A DNA stretch of 7,721 nt from an uncultured Aquabacterium sp. (GCA_937923225.1 CALAKR010000164.1:1-7721), one strand, 5' to 3'; shown: positions 1 to 6,834, numbered from the stretch's first letter. A program made the numbers and translations. The notes: generated by a model from the letters alone, not told the origin.

Positions 1-461
1 GTGCCAGCGCCGCCGGCGCCCTGTCCTTGGCCGTGGCGTCGCTGAGTGCCAGCGCAGGCCTCATTGACAAAGTCTTGGGACGACCTGACCTTTCCGAGCC
101 GTTGCCGCCAGAAAAGGCTTTCCGAATCAAGGTGGAGGCCATCGATGGCAAGACGGTCATCGCAACTCTCACGCCTGCGCCTGAACACTACCTATACCGC
201 AAGACGGTGCGGTTTGCGGCCAAGGACGCAAAAGGCGTACGGCTGGCAGGCATGGTGCTGCCCAACGGCACCAAGAAGTAGGATCCGTTTTTCGGCGAGA
301 CGGAGGTCTATACACAGCCGGTACAGGTCACGCTGCCGCTGGAACGCGCCGCCGGTGTCCCGGCCTCTCTTTCTGTGGTGGTGTTCTACCAAGGGTGCAA
401 TGGGCGCCTTGGCGTCTGCTACCCGCCATCCCAGGCGGAGTTTCCGATCCGACTGCCGTGA
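1..461 (+). pseudogene. DsbD N-terminal-domain (DsbC-like, PF11412 type) protein, 5'-truncated by the window edge and interrupted by TAG
   Basis: The frame is open from the left edge (first whole codon at 3) and begins inside a hydrophobic, Ala/Leu/Ser-rich stretch that looks like the end of a Sec signal peptide, so the real start is upstream. It continues as a periplasmic DsbD alpha-type domain: HYLYRKTVRF matches the conserved YLYRK segment. A TAG at 279-281 stops the frame after NGTKK. The same frame then resumes at once with DPFFGETEVY, then FYQGCNGRLGVCYPP carrying the two redox cysteines, and ends IRLP at a TGA (459-461). The homology therefore runs straight through the stop, which points to a point nonsense mutation or sequencing error rather than a real end. 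In DsbD this domain passes electrons to periplasmic partners such as DsbC. Here no membrane or thioredoxin domain follows, so it is a domain-only protein whose electron donor must be elsewhere. Domain call confident; functional state doubtful. Confidence 0.8.
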
Positions 462-507
462 ACGCTCTGCAGGGTCGCGGGTTCGACTTCACCCGGCACC
501 ACCCCGC

Positions 508-1272
508 CTACGGCAAGTCCAGTCCTTCGGGGATCGGCGGTACGGCGGTTCGGTCGGCGCAAACGATGCGTGCAGCGCGCAAGGGCGCTGGGCGCACGCC
601 GAACGTGGCAACAAAGGTGCGGGTCAGATGGGCACTGTCGGCAAAGCCCGCCAGGTGCGCCGCCTCGGTCAGCGTCGCACCGCCGGCGAGGACGCGCACG
701 CCGCGTTGCAGACGCAGCCAGCGCACATAAGCGCGGAACGGCAAACCAGCGACGCTCGCGAACCAATGCATGAAGCGCGAGGATGACAGCCCCACCGCTG
801 CGGCCGCGTCCTCAACCCGCACACGCCCGTCGAGTGCGTGGTCCAGCCAGTCGAGAAGTGATGCCCAGCGTGGATCGTCAGCACGACGGTGGGGACGGTC
901 TTGCGAAGTTGACAGTCCCAGGTCCTGCATCCACGGTTGCAGGTGGCCTTCCAGCAGGGCCGCCTGGACCGCGGTCAGCGGCACCGCTGATGTCGGCTTG
1001 CTTGTCCTGACGCCCGCGATGGCCGGATCCAGGAACACCATCCGCGCCTCCTCGGAGGCCACAAGGCGATGGGGCGCGCCGGCAGGCAGGAAGTGGCCCG
1101 GGGCCCTCAGCACGCCCCAAGCCCCTTCAAGGGTGAGGTCGCCTTCGGGACACCAAGCCAGCTGCGCTGCCTGATGCCGGTGGGGCCGGCCAGGTTCCAC
1201 CGGGCCGACGTAAACAGCCCATCCGTGGCCGATGGTCAACAACGGCCGTCCGGCCGCTTCAAGCTCAGCCAT
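508..1272 (-). CDS. AraC-family transcriptional regulator
   Basis: 254 residues, a normal size for a short AraC-type regulator. The N-terminal half looks like a small cupin sensor domain, with HRHQAAQL at about 31-38 and GHFLPAGAPHRL at about 59-70. The C-terminal half is the double helix-turn-helix: first helix pair at about 152-173 (VEDAAAAVGLSSSRFMHWF), second at about 200-225 (TLTEAAHLAGFADSAHLTRTFVATFGVRP), with the characteristic GFADSAHLTRTF core. The start is ATG at 1270-1272, preceded by GAGGT at 1275-1279, which is rather close. It overlaps the lspA stop by 8 bases, so it is very likely the last gene of the cadA-lspA operon and co-transcribed with it. Ligand and target are unknown. 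Metal promoters here look MerR-controlled, so this regulator may govern something else or add a second input. It runs tail to tail with the DsbD-domain gene, 46 bases apart. Confidence 0.88.
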   Translation of the reverse strand: MAELEAAGRPLLTIGHGWAVYVGPVEPGRPHRHQAAQLAWCPEGDLTLEGAWGVLRAPGHFLPAGAPHRLVASEEARMVFLDPAIAGVRTSKPTSAVPLTAVQAALLEGHLQPWMQDLGLSTSQDRPHRRADDPRWASLLDWLDHALDGRVRVEDAAAAVGLSSSRFMHWFASVAGLPFRAYVRWLRLQRGVRVLAGGATLTEAAHLAGFADSAHLTRTFVATFGVRPAPLRAARIVCADRTAVPPIPEGLDLP

Positions 1273-1759
1273 TCACCTCGCTAACGCGCCTTCGGCCGAA
1301 CAACTCGTGGAACACCATCAAGGCCGCACCGACGGTGATGCCGATGTCGGCCACATTGAACGCAGGCCAGTGGTGAGCCCCCCAGTGAAAGTCGATCCAG
1401 TCGACCACGGCACCGCGGCCGATCCGATCGAACATGTTCGCCAGAGCCCCGCCCAAGATGAGACCGAAGGCCATGCGCTCCGGCCGGGAACTGCCGGGAC
1501 GCCGCATCAGGACCGCCAGAAACACCGATGCCGCCAGCGCGATCGCGATGAAAAAGAAGCGCTGCCACCCGCCCGCGTCATGCAAGAAGCTGAAGGCCGC
1601 ACCGCGATTCAGCACATGGACGATGTTGAGGATGGGCAGCCACTCGTGCCGGGCTCCGTACTCGACCCAGGCGACGATAGCGGCCTTGGTCGCTACGTCA
1701 GCGGCAAGCACGCTGGCCGCAAGCCCGAAACCGAGGCGTGCCCCGCGGTCAGCGGCCAT
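1265..1759 (-). CDS. lspA: Lipoprotein signal peptidase (signal peptidase II) LspA
   Basis: Inner-membrane aspartyl protease that removes the signal peptide from diacylated prolipoproteins. With the start at 1759 it has 164 residues, the same as E. coli LspA. Visible signatures are ADVATK in the first membrane segment, LNRGAAFSFL (about 50-59), LGGALANMFDR (about 102-112), VVDWIDFHWG and FNVADIGI (about 134-141). The catalytic aspartates are Asp111 (NMFDR) and Asp138 (NVADI), close to the E. coli positions 114 and 141. The frame extends to an upstream ATG at 1804, adding 15 non-conserved residues; I prefer 1759 because the protein then begins right before the first membrane helix. It overlaps the cadA end by 11 bases and has no clear Shine-Dalgarno, which suggests translational coupling. 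An extra lspA beside a cadA/pbrA-type ATPase is a known arrangement in metal islands (PbrC of the Cupriavidus pbr operon is LspA-like). It is probably a metal-induced paralogue, not the housekeeping copy; that is inference. Confidence 0.93.
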   Translation of the reverse strand: MAADRGARLGFGLAASVLAADVATKAAIVAWVEYGARHEWLPILNIVHVLNRGAAFSFLHDAGGWQRFFFIAIALAASVFLAVLMRRPGSSRPERMAFGLILGGALANMFDRIGRGAVVDWIDFHWGAHHWPAFNVADIGITVGAALMVFHELFGRRRVSEVNG

Positions 1760-4700
1760 GGCTTTGGTCGTCGGACGCTGAGCCGCCCAATAGGCGCAGC
1801 CCATTGAACACCACCGCCAAGCTCGCTCCCATGTCCGCGAGGATGGCTAGCCACAGGCTGGCGTGGCCGGTGAAGGCCAGCACCATGAACACGGCCTTGG
1901 TGCCGATCGCGAACGCGATGTTGGCCTTCAGCACGCCACCCACCCGACGAGACAGCGCGATGAACTCAGGCAGCTTACGCAGGTCGTCCTGCATCAAGGC
2001 GACGTCGGCGGTCTCGATGGCGGTGTCCGTGCCCGCTGCCCCCATCGCAAAGCCGATGTTGGACTTCGCCAGCGCAGGCGCATCGTTGACACCGTCGCCC
2101 ACCATGCCGACCGGCCCTTTCGCCGCAAGCTTTTCTATCGCCTCCAGCTTGTCGTGCGGCAGCAAGTCGCCACGAGCGTCGGTGATGCCGACCTGGGCAG
2201 CCACCGCTTGCGCCGTCTTGCGGTTGTCGCCGGTGAGCATCACTGGCTCGACACCCAGCCGCTTCAGCTCGGCCACCGCCTGCTTGCTGCTATCGCGCAC
2301 GGTGTCGGCCACCGCGAGGACGGCCAGTGCCTGCTTGTCGGTTGCCAGCACCACTGCGGTCTTTGCCTGACCTTCGAGTTCTTCAAGCAGCGCGCGCACC
2401 CGCTCCGTCAGCACGCCCAGTTCGCTGGCCAGGCGTTGATTGCCGATGTAGTAGGTCTGCCCGTCGATGTCGCCCTTGACGCCGCGGCCGGCCAAAGCCT
2501 CGAAGTGCTGCACGCTCGCGTGCGGCCGGTCGCCGTAGCCGTCCACGATAGCGGTGGCCACCGGGTGCTCCGACAAGGCATCCAGGCTTGCGGCCAGCCG
2601 CAAGACCTCGGGCTGCGGCACGGAGGCCAGCGCAACTGTGTCGGTCAGCGCTGGACGGCCATGGGTCAGCGTCCCGGTCTTGTCGAGCGCGACCGCGCGC
2701 AGCAGGCGGCCCTGTTCGAGGTACAGGCCGCCCTTGACCAGGATGCCACGGCGCGCGGCGGCGGCCAAGCCGCTGACAACGGTGACCGGTGTCGAGATCA
2801 CCAGGGCACAGGGACATGCGATGACCAGCATCACGAGTGCCTTGTAGCCCCAGTCAAACCAGGCGCCGCCGAACAACAGCGGCGGGATCACCGCGATGGC
2901 GATCGCCAGTGCAAAAACCACCGGGGTATAGATGCTGGCGAAGCGATCGACAAACCGCTGCGTCGGTGCCCGCTGGCCTTGCGCTTCCTGCACCGAACGG
3001 GCAATCCGGTCGAGGGTGGTCTCTCCCTTGCGCGAGCGCACCTCGAACTCCAGCGTGCCGCGCTCGTTGATCGTGCCGGCGAATACCGTGTCGCCCGGTT
3101 TCTTTTCCACCGGCATGCTCTCGCCGGTGATGGGTGCCTGGTTGACGGCCGAGGCACCCGCCGCGACCACGCCATCCAGCGCGATCCGCTCGCCGGGGCG
3201 CACGCGGACTTGGGCGCCCAGCTCGACCGTTTCCGCCTTCACTTCTTCCCAGCGGCCATCGGGCTGTTTGACAAGGGCTGTCTCCGGCGCCAAGTCCATC
3301 AGCTTGCGGATCGCGTTGCGCGCGCGGTCCAAGCTCAGCGCTTCGATCATCTCCGCGATGCCGAACAACCAGATGACCACGGCCGCCTCTGGCCACTGGC
3401 CGATGAGCGCGGCGCCGATGACGGCGATCGTCATCAGCAAATTCATGTTCAACGACAGGGTGCGCAACGCGATCCAGCCCTTCTTGAGGGTGTCGGTGCC
3501 GCCCAGCGCAATCGCCGCCAACGACGCGGCGACAACCGGAATGGAAGACTCCTCCCAGCCGGAGAAAGCCATGACTTCGGCGCCGAGCGCCAGCGCACCC
3601 GCAGCCGCCATACGCAGCCACTGGGTCTTCGAAATCCCGCTGCCGAACTCACGGGTGACCGCCGGTGCCGGCTGGCTGCTGTCTTGCAGCAGCGGCGACA
3701 TCCCCAAGCGCTCGATCGCGGCGGTGATCGTGGCCACGTCCTGCAGCGAGTGGTGAACGGTCAGTTTCCGGCTCATCAGGTCGAACTGCAGCGCGTCCAC
3801 GCCAGGCATGCCCTCCAAGGCCTTGCGCAGCAGCACCTCCTCGGTGGGGCAATCCATTTTTTCGATCAGGTAAATGACCTGTCCCTTCGCGCTTGGGCCC
3901 GCCTCGCGCTCCACCGTGGCGTTCATGCCGATCTCGCTCAGCGCCGCAAGCACGGGCGCCGGGTCTGCCAGGCGGTGCACCACCGCCAGACGCCGGCTCA
4001 TCAGGTCGAAGTCCAGCCTGTCGATGCCATCCACCTTGCCCAGGCGCTTGCGAATCAGCGCCTCCTCGGTCGGGCAGTCCATGTTCGTGATCAGGAACTG
4101 CGTGGTGTTGCCGGTGGCCGCTCGTGTGCTTTCAGACGCAGCTTGGGTTGCGGGTGGAGCGGCCGGCTTGCCACACGGGCCGCAACTGGGACCCGTGTCG
4201 CAGTCCGGCACTGCGTGTTCCGGGAGATCGCCGAGGCGGGCGTGCATGCCGATCGCATGCAGCTGCTGCAGCAGCGAGTCCGCGGACGGCAGCGTGTGCG
4301 CCACGGACAGCCGCCGTGCCTTCAGGTCGAACTCCAGCGAGTTCACCCCAGCGAGCGGCTGGAGGCGAGCCCGGATCGCCGCTTCTTCGTTGCGGCAATC
4401 CATGTTCGAGATGGTGAATACGTCCGTCTTCGCGCCGCTCGTACTGCCACAACTTGACGAACACGCCGAGCCGCAGGTGCCATCGCTTGCTGAGGCGGGC
4501 TCAGGTTCAAGCGCGGCTTTCATGCCGATCTCGGCCAAGGCCTGCAGCAGGGGCGCAGGCGTGTCGAACGCGTGCACCACCGTGAGACGGCGATTGGGCA
4601 GGTCAAAGGACAGCGATCGGATCAATCGAAGCTGCGCCAACCGGGCGCGGACGGCCGCCTCTTCGTTGCGGCAATCCATGTTGGGGATGCTGAAGACGGT

Positions 4701-4766
4701 CGTCTTGTCGTTGCTCAGCACGGCTTCGCCGGCACCCCCGGAATCAACTTGGTCGGTCTTCATCAT
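1749..4766 (-). CDS. cadA: P1B-2-type Cd/Zn/Pb-exporting ATPase CadA with four N-terminal MDCxxEE metal-binding domains
   Basis: Inner-membrane ATP-driven exporter of divalent soft metals, 1005 residues against about 730 for E. coli ZntA. Four HMA-like domains precede the core, each with MDC(R/P)(N/T)EE instead of CxxC; the cysteines are Cys32, Cys124, Cys231 and Cys306. Linkers hold extra cysteines: 98, 102, 106 between domains 1 and 2, and 189, 195, 198 between 2 and 3. The core is complete: TGES 547-550 (actuator), CPC 651-653 in membrane helix 6, phosphorylated Asp695 in DKTGT, SEHPVA 732-737, TGDN 845-848 and GDGVND 890-895. Lys957 in helix 7 and Asp978 in helix 8, with CPC, are the P1B-2 (Zn/Cd/Pb) signature, equivalent to ZntA Lys693 and Asp714; this excludes a copper pump. 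The first two codons are both ATG; GAAGG at 4770-4774 is better spaced from the second (4763). It is first of a cadA-lspA-araC operon driven by a MerR-type promoter. Exact metal preference cannot be read from sequence. Confidence 0.95.
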   Translation of the reverse strand: MMKTDQVDSGGAGEAVLSNDKTTVFSIPNMDCRNEEAAVRARLAQLRLIRSLSFDLPNRRLTVVHAFDTPAPLLQALAEIGMKAALEPEPASASDGTCGSACSSSCGSTSGAKTDVFTISNMDCRNEEAAIRARLQPLAGVNSLEFDLKARRLSVAHTLPSADSLLQQLHAIGMHARLGDLPEHAVPDCDTGPSCGPCGKPAAPPATQAASESTRAATGNTTQFLITNMDCPTEEALIRKRLGKVDGIDRLDFDLMSRRLAVVHRLADPAPVLAALSEIGMNATVEREAGPSAKGQVIYLIEKMDCPTEEVLLRKALEGMPGVDALQFDLMSRKLTVHHSLQDVATITAAIERLGMSPLLQDSSQPAPAVTREFGSGISKTQWLRMAAAGALALGAEVMAFSGWEESSIPVVAASLAAIALGGTDTLKKGWIALRTLSLNMNLLMTIAVIGAALIGQWPEAAVVIWLFGIAEMIEALSLDRARNAIRKLMDLAPETALVKQPDGRWEEVKAETVELGAQVRVRPGERIALDGVVAAGASAVNQAPITGESMPVEKKPGDTVFAGTINERGTLEFEVRSRKGETTLDRIARSVQEAQGQRAPTQRFVDRFASIYTPVVFALAIAIAVIPPLLFGGAWFDWGYKALVMLVIACPCALVISTPVTVVSGLAAAARRGILVKGGLYLEQGRLLRAVALDKTGTLTHGRPALTDTVALASVPQPEVLRLAASLDALSEHPVATAIVDGYGDRPHASVQHFEALAGRGVKGDIDGQTYYIGNQRLASELGVLTERVRALLEELEGQAKTAVVLATDKQALAVLAVADTVRDSSKQAVAELKRLGVEPVMLTGDNRKTAQAVAAQVGITDARGDLLPHDKLEAIEKLAAKGPVGMVGDGVNDAPALAKSNIGFAMGAAGTDTAIETADVALMQDDLRKLPEFIALSRRVGGVLKANIAFAIGTKAVFMVLAFTGHASLWLAILADMGASLAVVFNGLRLLGGSASDDQSHGR

Positions 4767-4769
4767 GTG

Positions 4770-4774
4770 CCTTC
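4770..4774 (-). promoter_or_regulatory. Ribosome binding site of cadA
   Basis: GAAGG on the minus strand lies 3 bases before the ATG at 4766 and 6 bases before the adjacent ATG at 4763. The spacing favours initiation at 4763, shortening the protein by one residue. Confidence 0.5.
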
Positions 4775-4786
4775 GGTTCTAGCGAG

Positions 4787-4817
4787 ATTAAATACCCTGG
4801 AGCGGGTGCAGGGTCAA
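4787..4817 (-). promoter_or_regulatory. MerR-family (CadR/ZntR/PbrR-like) promoter-operator of cadA
   Basis: Read on the minus strand: -35 TTGACC (4812-4817), a 19-base spacer (4793-4811), then -10 TTTAAT (4787-4792). A 21-base imperfect palindrome at 4794-4814 fills the spacer, with half-sites ACCCTGCACC and GCTCCAGGGT around a central C (8 of 10 pairs match). The overlong 19-base spacer with a dyad inside it is the hallmark of promoters that a metal-bound MerR-family activator untwists. Predicted transcription start is near 4780, giving a leader of only about 14 bases. The -35 overlaps the TGA stop of the upstream CDF gene (4814-4816), so the operator sits at the very end of that gene. Confidence 0.85.
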
Positions 4818-5446
4818 GTGGCCGCGGAGCGGGCCTTTTTACCCGCCTCGGCCGCCTCAGACAGGATTTCCCGGCCGCCATTGGCCGCGATCGCCGCCAC
4901 CACCAAGCCCAGCACCAAGTCCGGCAGGTTCGATCCCCACCACATCACCAGCGCCCCGGACAGCACGATGGCGAGGTTCACGATCGAGTCGTTGCTGGTG
5001 AAGATCGCCGAGGCCTTGAAGTTCACGTCCTCCCCCTGGTGGCGCTTCAGCAAGCGCAGGCAGATGATGTTCAAGGCCGCGTTGACGGCCGCCATCACCA
5101 TCATCGCGGGACCCACGGGCGGCTCGCCACCAAAGAACCGACGCAGCACTTCGACCAGCAGCATCACCGCCAGTCCGATCAACAGCCAGCCAGACAGCCG
5201 GGCGGCACGGACTTTGATCGCCGGCGCTCGGCCGACTGCATAAAGGCTGACCCCATACACCGACGCGTCAGCCAGGTTGTCCAAGGCGGCGCCGATCAGC
5301 GCGGTCGAGGAGGCCCAAATCCCCACGCCGACGCCGGCCAGGCACTGGATGAGGTTGATCAGCAGGACCAGCAGCAGGATCCGGCGGTCGTCCGCCTGGC
5401 TGGCGTCGAGGTGTTGTGCTTCGTCGTCGGCGCAGTTGTCGCTCAT
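4814..5446 (-). CDS. Short cation diffusion facilitator (CDF) family metal transporter
   Basis: 210 residues with about six predicted membrane helices (roughly 22-44, 47-71, 83-103, 111-133, 152-170, 175-190) and no C-terminal cytoplasmic domain, as in the short CDF-type cation transporters of metal islands. Helix 2 has D56xxxD60 in ALDNLADASVYGVSLYAVG, the usual half of the CDF metal site. Helix 5 has SNDSIVNLAIV, giving D153xxxN157 where YiiP-type members have HxxxD; I recall this ND-x3-N pattern as typical of this short clade. The N-terminus MSDNCADDEAQHLD could bind metal. The likely role is proton-coupled efflux of Zn/Cd or similar from the cytoplasm. The start is ATG at 5446 with AAGGAA at 5452-5457, 5 bases upstream. 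The gene has its own MerR-type promoter, and its stop overlaps the cadA promoter, so read-through into cadA is possible. Family confident; substrate unknown. Confidence 0.87.
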   Translation of the reverse strand: MSDNCADDEAQHLDASQADDRRILLLVLLINLIQCLAGVGVGIWASSTALIGAALDNLADASVYGVSLYAVGRAPAIKVRAARLSGWLLIGLAVMLLVEVLRRFFGGEPPVGPAMMVMAAVNAALNIICLRLLKRHQGEDVNFKASAIFTSNDSIVNLAIVLSGALVMWWGSNLPDLVLGLVVAAIAANGGREILSEAAEAGKKARSAAT

Positions 5447-5496
5447 CGGTGTTCCTTGTTCCAGCTGCCCGCCAAGGGTCAGCGCTGACGGTCGAC

Positions 5497-5527
5497 ATTA
5501 CAAACCCTGTACCGGGTAAAGAGTCAA
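5497..5527 (-). promoter_or_regulatory. MerR-family promoter-operator of the CDF gene
   Basis: Read on the minus strand: -35 TTGACT (5522-5527), a 19-base spacer (5503-5521), then -10 TGTAAT (5497-5502). The 21-base dyad at 5504-5524 has half-sites ACTCTTTACC and GGTACAGGGT around a central C (8 of 10 pairs match). It agrees with the cadA operator at 16 of 21 positions and with the dsbA-like operator at 17 of 21, all with the same spacing. Predicted start is near 5490, about 44 bases before the ATG. Confidence 0.87.
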
Positions 5528-5535
5528 GCGCGACC

Positions 5536-5569
5536 GACAGCAGGTTTGTTCAAGCGCCGTCCTGCTGTC
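5536..5569. repeat. Perfect 9-base inverted repeat in the divergent intergenic region
   Basis: GACAGCAGG (5536-5544) and CCTGCTGTC (5561-5569) are exact reverse complements separated by 16 bases. The repeat lies between the CDF promoter and the desaturase-family start, 38 bases before that ATG. No U-run follows, so it is a poor intrinsic terminator. It could be an operator for the plus-strand genes or a leader hairpin. Role unknown. Confidence 0.45.
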
Positions 5570-5606
5570 TTGGGAACACTGGCCTCGTCAGATTCATGGA
5601 GTTGCA

Positions 5607-6449
5607 ATGGCTGCACGCTCAATTGTTCGGTATGGTGCATATCCCGTCCTGATGGCCGCCGTGATTCTCGGCGTGGCGCCCGCGCCCTGGCGGGACGTCC
5701 CGCTCGCCTGGCTCGCCGGCCTGGTGATAGCCGGGCTCACCGCGGTCGCGCTGCTGGAGCGCTGGTTTCCGTTCGACCCAAGGTGGCGGCAACTCGATCG
5801 AGACTTCCCGGCCGACGTGATTCACGCGGTGATCAACTTGGTGGTCATGCACAGCGCCGTGCTGGGCTTTGTCGTGTTGCGCAACTGGGTCGGCTGGCAG
5901 GGGATGTGGTGGCCGAACGACTGGCCCTATTTGGCGCAGGTGTTCATGGCCGGTCTGCCGCTGGACCTGTCGCTGTATGCCGTTCACCGACTGAGCCACC
6001 GCTATGGCTTTCTCTGGCGGTTGCACAGCATCCACCATTCCTCGCGCCGCCTCTACTGGCTCAACGGAGAACGGCGGCACCCATTGCATGCGGCGCTGAT
6101 GGCCGGGCCAGGTCTGGTCGTCCTCGGCGTGCTGGGCGCGCCCGCCGAAGTGGTGGGTGGGTGGTTCGCGATCCTCGCCGTTCACCTGGCGTTCCAGCAC
6201 TCGAATTTCGACTACAGGGCGGGACCGCTGCGTTACCTGCTAGGGGTCGCTGAGCTGCATCGCTGGCACCACCGTGAGCGCTTTGAGGATGCCCAGGTGA
6301 ACTTCGGCGAGTTCTGGCTGATCTGGGACCACTGCTTCGGTACTTTTTATCAACCTCGATCACCCCTGGGTGCAATCGGCATCGAGGGGAACCCGGTCCC
6401 GCATCGGTACGGTGAACAATTGGTCTACCCGTTCCGTGCGGACGCTTGA
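5607..6449 (+). CDS. Sterol desaturase / fatty acid hydroxylase superfamily membrane protein
   Basis: 280 residues, hydrophobic, with helices near 12-25, 33-52, 72-95, 108-125 and 162-198. The histidine clusters of non-haem di-iron membrane hydroxylases are all present: H127RLSH131 (HxxxH), H140SIHH144 (HxxHH), a further pair at His193 and His198, and H218RWHH222 (HxxHH). Such proteins use O2 to hydroxylate or desaturate a lipid at the cytoplasmic membrane; the substrate here cannot be told. The start is ATG at 5607 with GGAG at 5598-5601, 5 bases upstream. The DUF3703 gene follows 16 bases after its stop, so the two are probably one operon. I found no MerR-type promoter in front of it. Its place among metal-export genes suggests membrane-lipid adjustment under metal stress; that is inference. 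Superfamily confident, function unassigned. Confidence 0.88.
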   Translation: MAARSIVRYGAYPVLMAAVILGVAPAPWRDVPLAWLAGLVIAGLTAVALLERWFPFDPRWRQLDRDFPADVIHAVINLVVMHSAVLGFVVLRNWVGWQGMWWPNDWPYLAQVFMAGLPLDLSLYAVHRLSHRYGFLWRLHSIHHSSRRLYWLNGERRHPLHAALMAGPGLVVLGVLGAPAEVVGGWFAILAVHLAFQHSNFDYRAGPLRYLLGVAELHRWHHRERFEDAQVNFGEFWLIWDHCFGTFYQPRSPLGAIGIEGNPVPHRYGEQLVYPFRADA

Positions 6450-6453
6450 ACTT

Positions 6454-6457
6454 GGAG
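6454..6457 (+). promoter_or_regulatory. Ribosome binding site that fixes the DUF3703 start
   Basis: GGAG lies 8 bases before the ATG at 6466. This supports that start over the ATG at 6370 in the same frame, which would lie inside the upstream gene and add 32 unrelated residues. Confidence 0.6.
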
Positions 6458-6465
6458 CCCGTCAC

Positions 6466-6834
6466 ATGCCGTCTTTTAGCCACACGATTCGGCCTCACGT
6501 CGATGCGGAGCTGGGAAGCGCCTGGCGCATGCTTCGAAACGGCGACCGGCATGGCAGCTTCCGTCATCTCGAGCGGGCGCATGTTCTGGGGCAGCCATCG
6601 ACGGCTCAGCACGTCCGCGTCCACGTCCACATGCTCGCGTGGGCGCTGCGCACGCGCAGCACGAGAGAGGTCGCCGGACAGTTGCTCCGGATCGTCGGTG
6701 CTGCGACGAAGACGCCGTTCGGTCTGATTCCGACGGGCAATACCGGTGGGGCCAATGTCAGCCCGATCAAGCCGATGCCCGTTCCGGAGGATCTGGCGCA
6801 AACCATCGACGCCGCACAGCGCAGTGGACAGTAG
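6466..6834 (+). CDS. DUF3703 family protein
   Basis: 122 residues, predicted soluble, no signal peptide or membrane segment. It matches the DUF3703 pattern as I know it: SFRHLERAHVLGQ (31-43), a histidine-rich stretch HVRVHVHML (49-57), REVAGQLLRIVGAATKTPFGLIPTGNTGGANVSPIKPMPVPEDL (67-110). Biochemical function is unknown. The histidines at 29, 34, 39, 49, 53 and 55 could form a metal or iron site, but this is only a possibility. It sits 16 bases downstream of the desaturase-family gene with a good Shine-Dalgarno, so it may act with that enzyme. The next gene downstream has its own promoter. Family assignment is by recognition of the conserved GNTGGANVSP and HLERAHVLGQ blocks. Confidence 0.83.
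   Translation: MPSFSHTIRPHVDAELGSAWRMLRNGDRHGSFRHLERAHVLGQPSTAQHVRVHVHMLAWALRTRSTREVAGQLLRIVGAATKTPFGLIPTGNTGGANVSPIKPMPVPEDLAQTIDAAQRSGQ

Noticed and set aside
478..495. Short hairpin CGGGT / ACCCG between the convergent DsbD-domain and AraC genes
   Set aside because: Only five pairs with no T-run after it on either strand. It is not convincing as a terminator.
46..786. 246-codon plus-strand frame across the DsbD-domain and AraC region
   Set aside because: Arg/Ser-rich composition with no family resemblance. It crosses two well-supported genes in the wrong frame.
1760..1804. Upstream ATG of lspA adding 15 residues
   Set aside because: The extra residues are not conserved in LspA and lie wholly within the cadA 3' end. 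The ATG at 1759 gives the normal length, though the longer form cannot be excluded.
1863..4457. 864-codon open frame on the plus strand opposite cadA
   Set aside because: It is the antisense of cadA, low in hydrophobic domains and rich in Arg/His/Gln, with no recognisable motif. Long antisense frames are expected in high-GC coding DNA.
5492..5520. Possible plus-strand promoter (TCGACA, 17 bases, GGTAAA) overlapping the CDF operator for divergent control of the desaturase gene
   Set aside because: The -10 matches only 3 of 6 positions, and GC-rich DNA yields such matches by chance. A shared divergent operator is therefore not supported.
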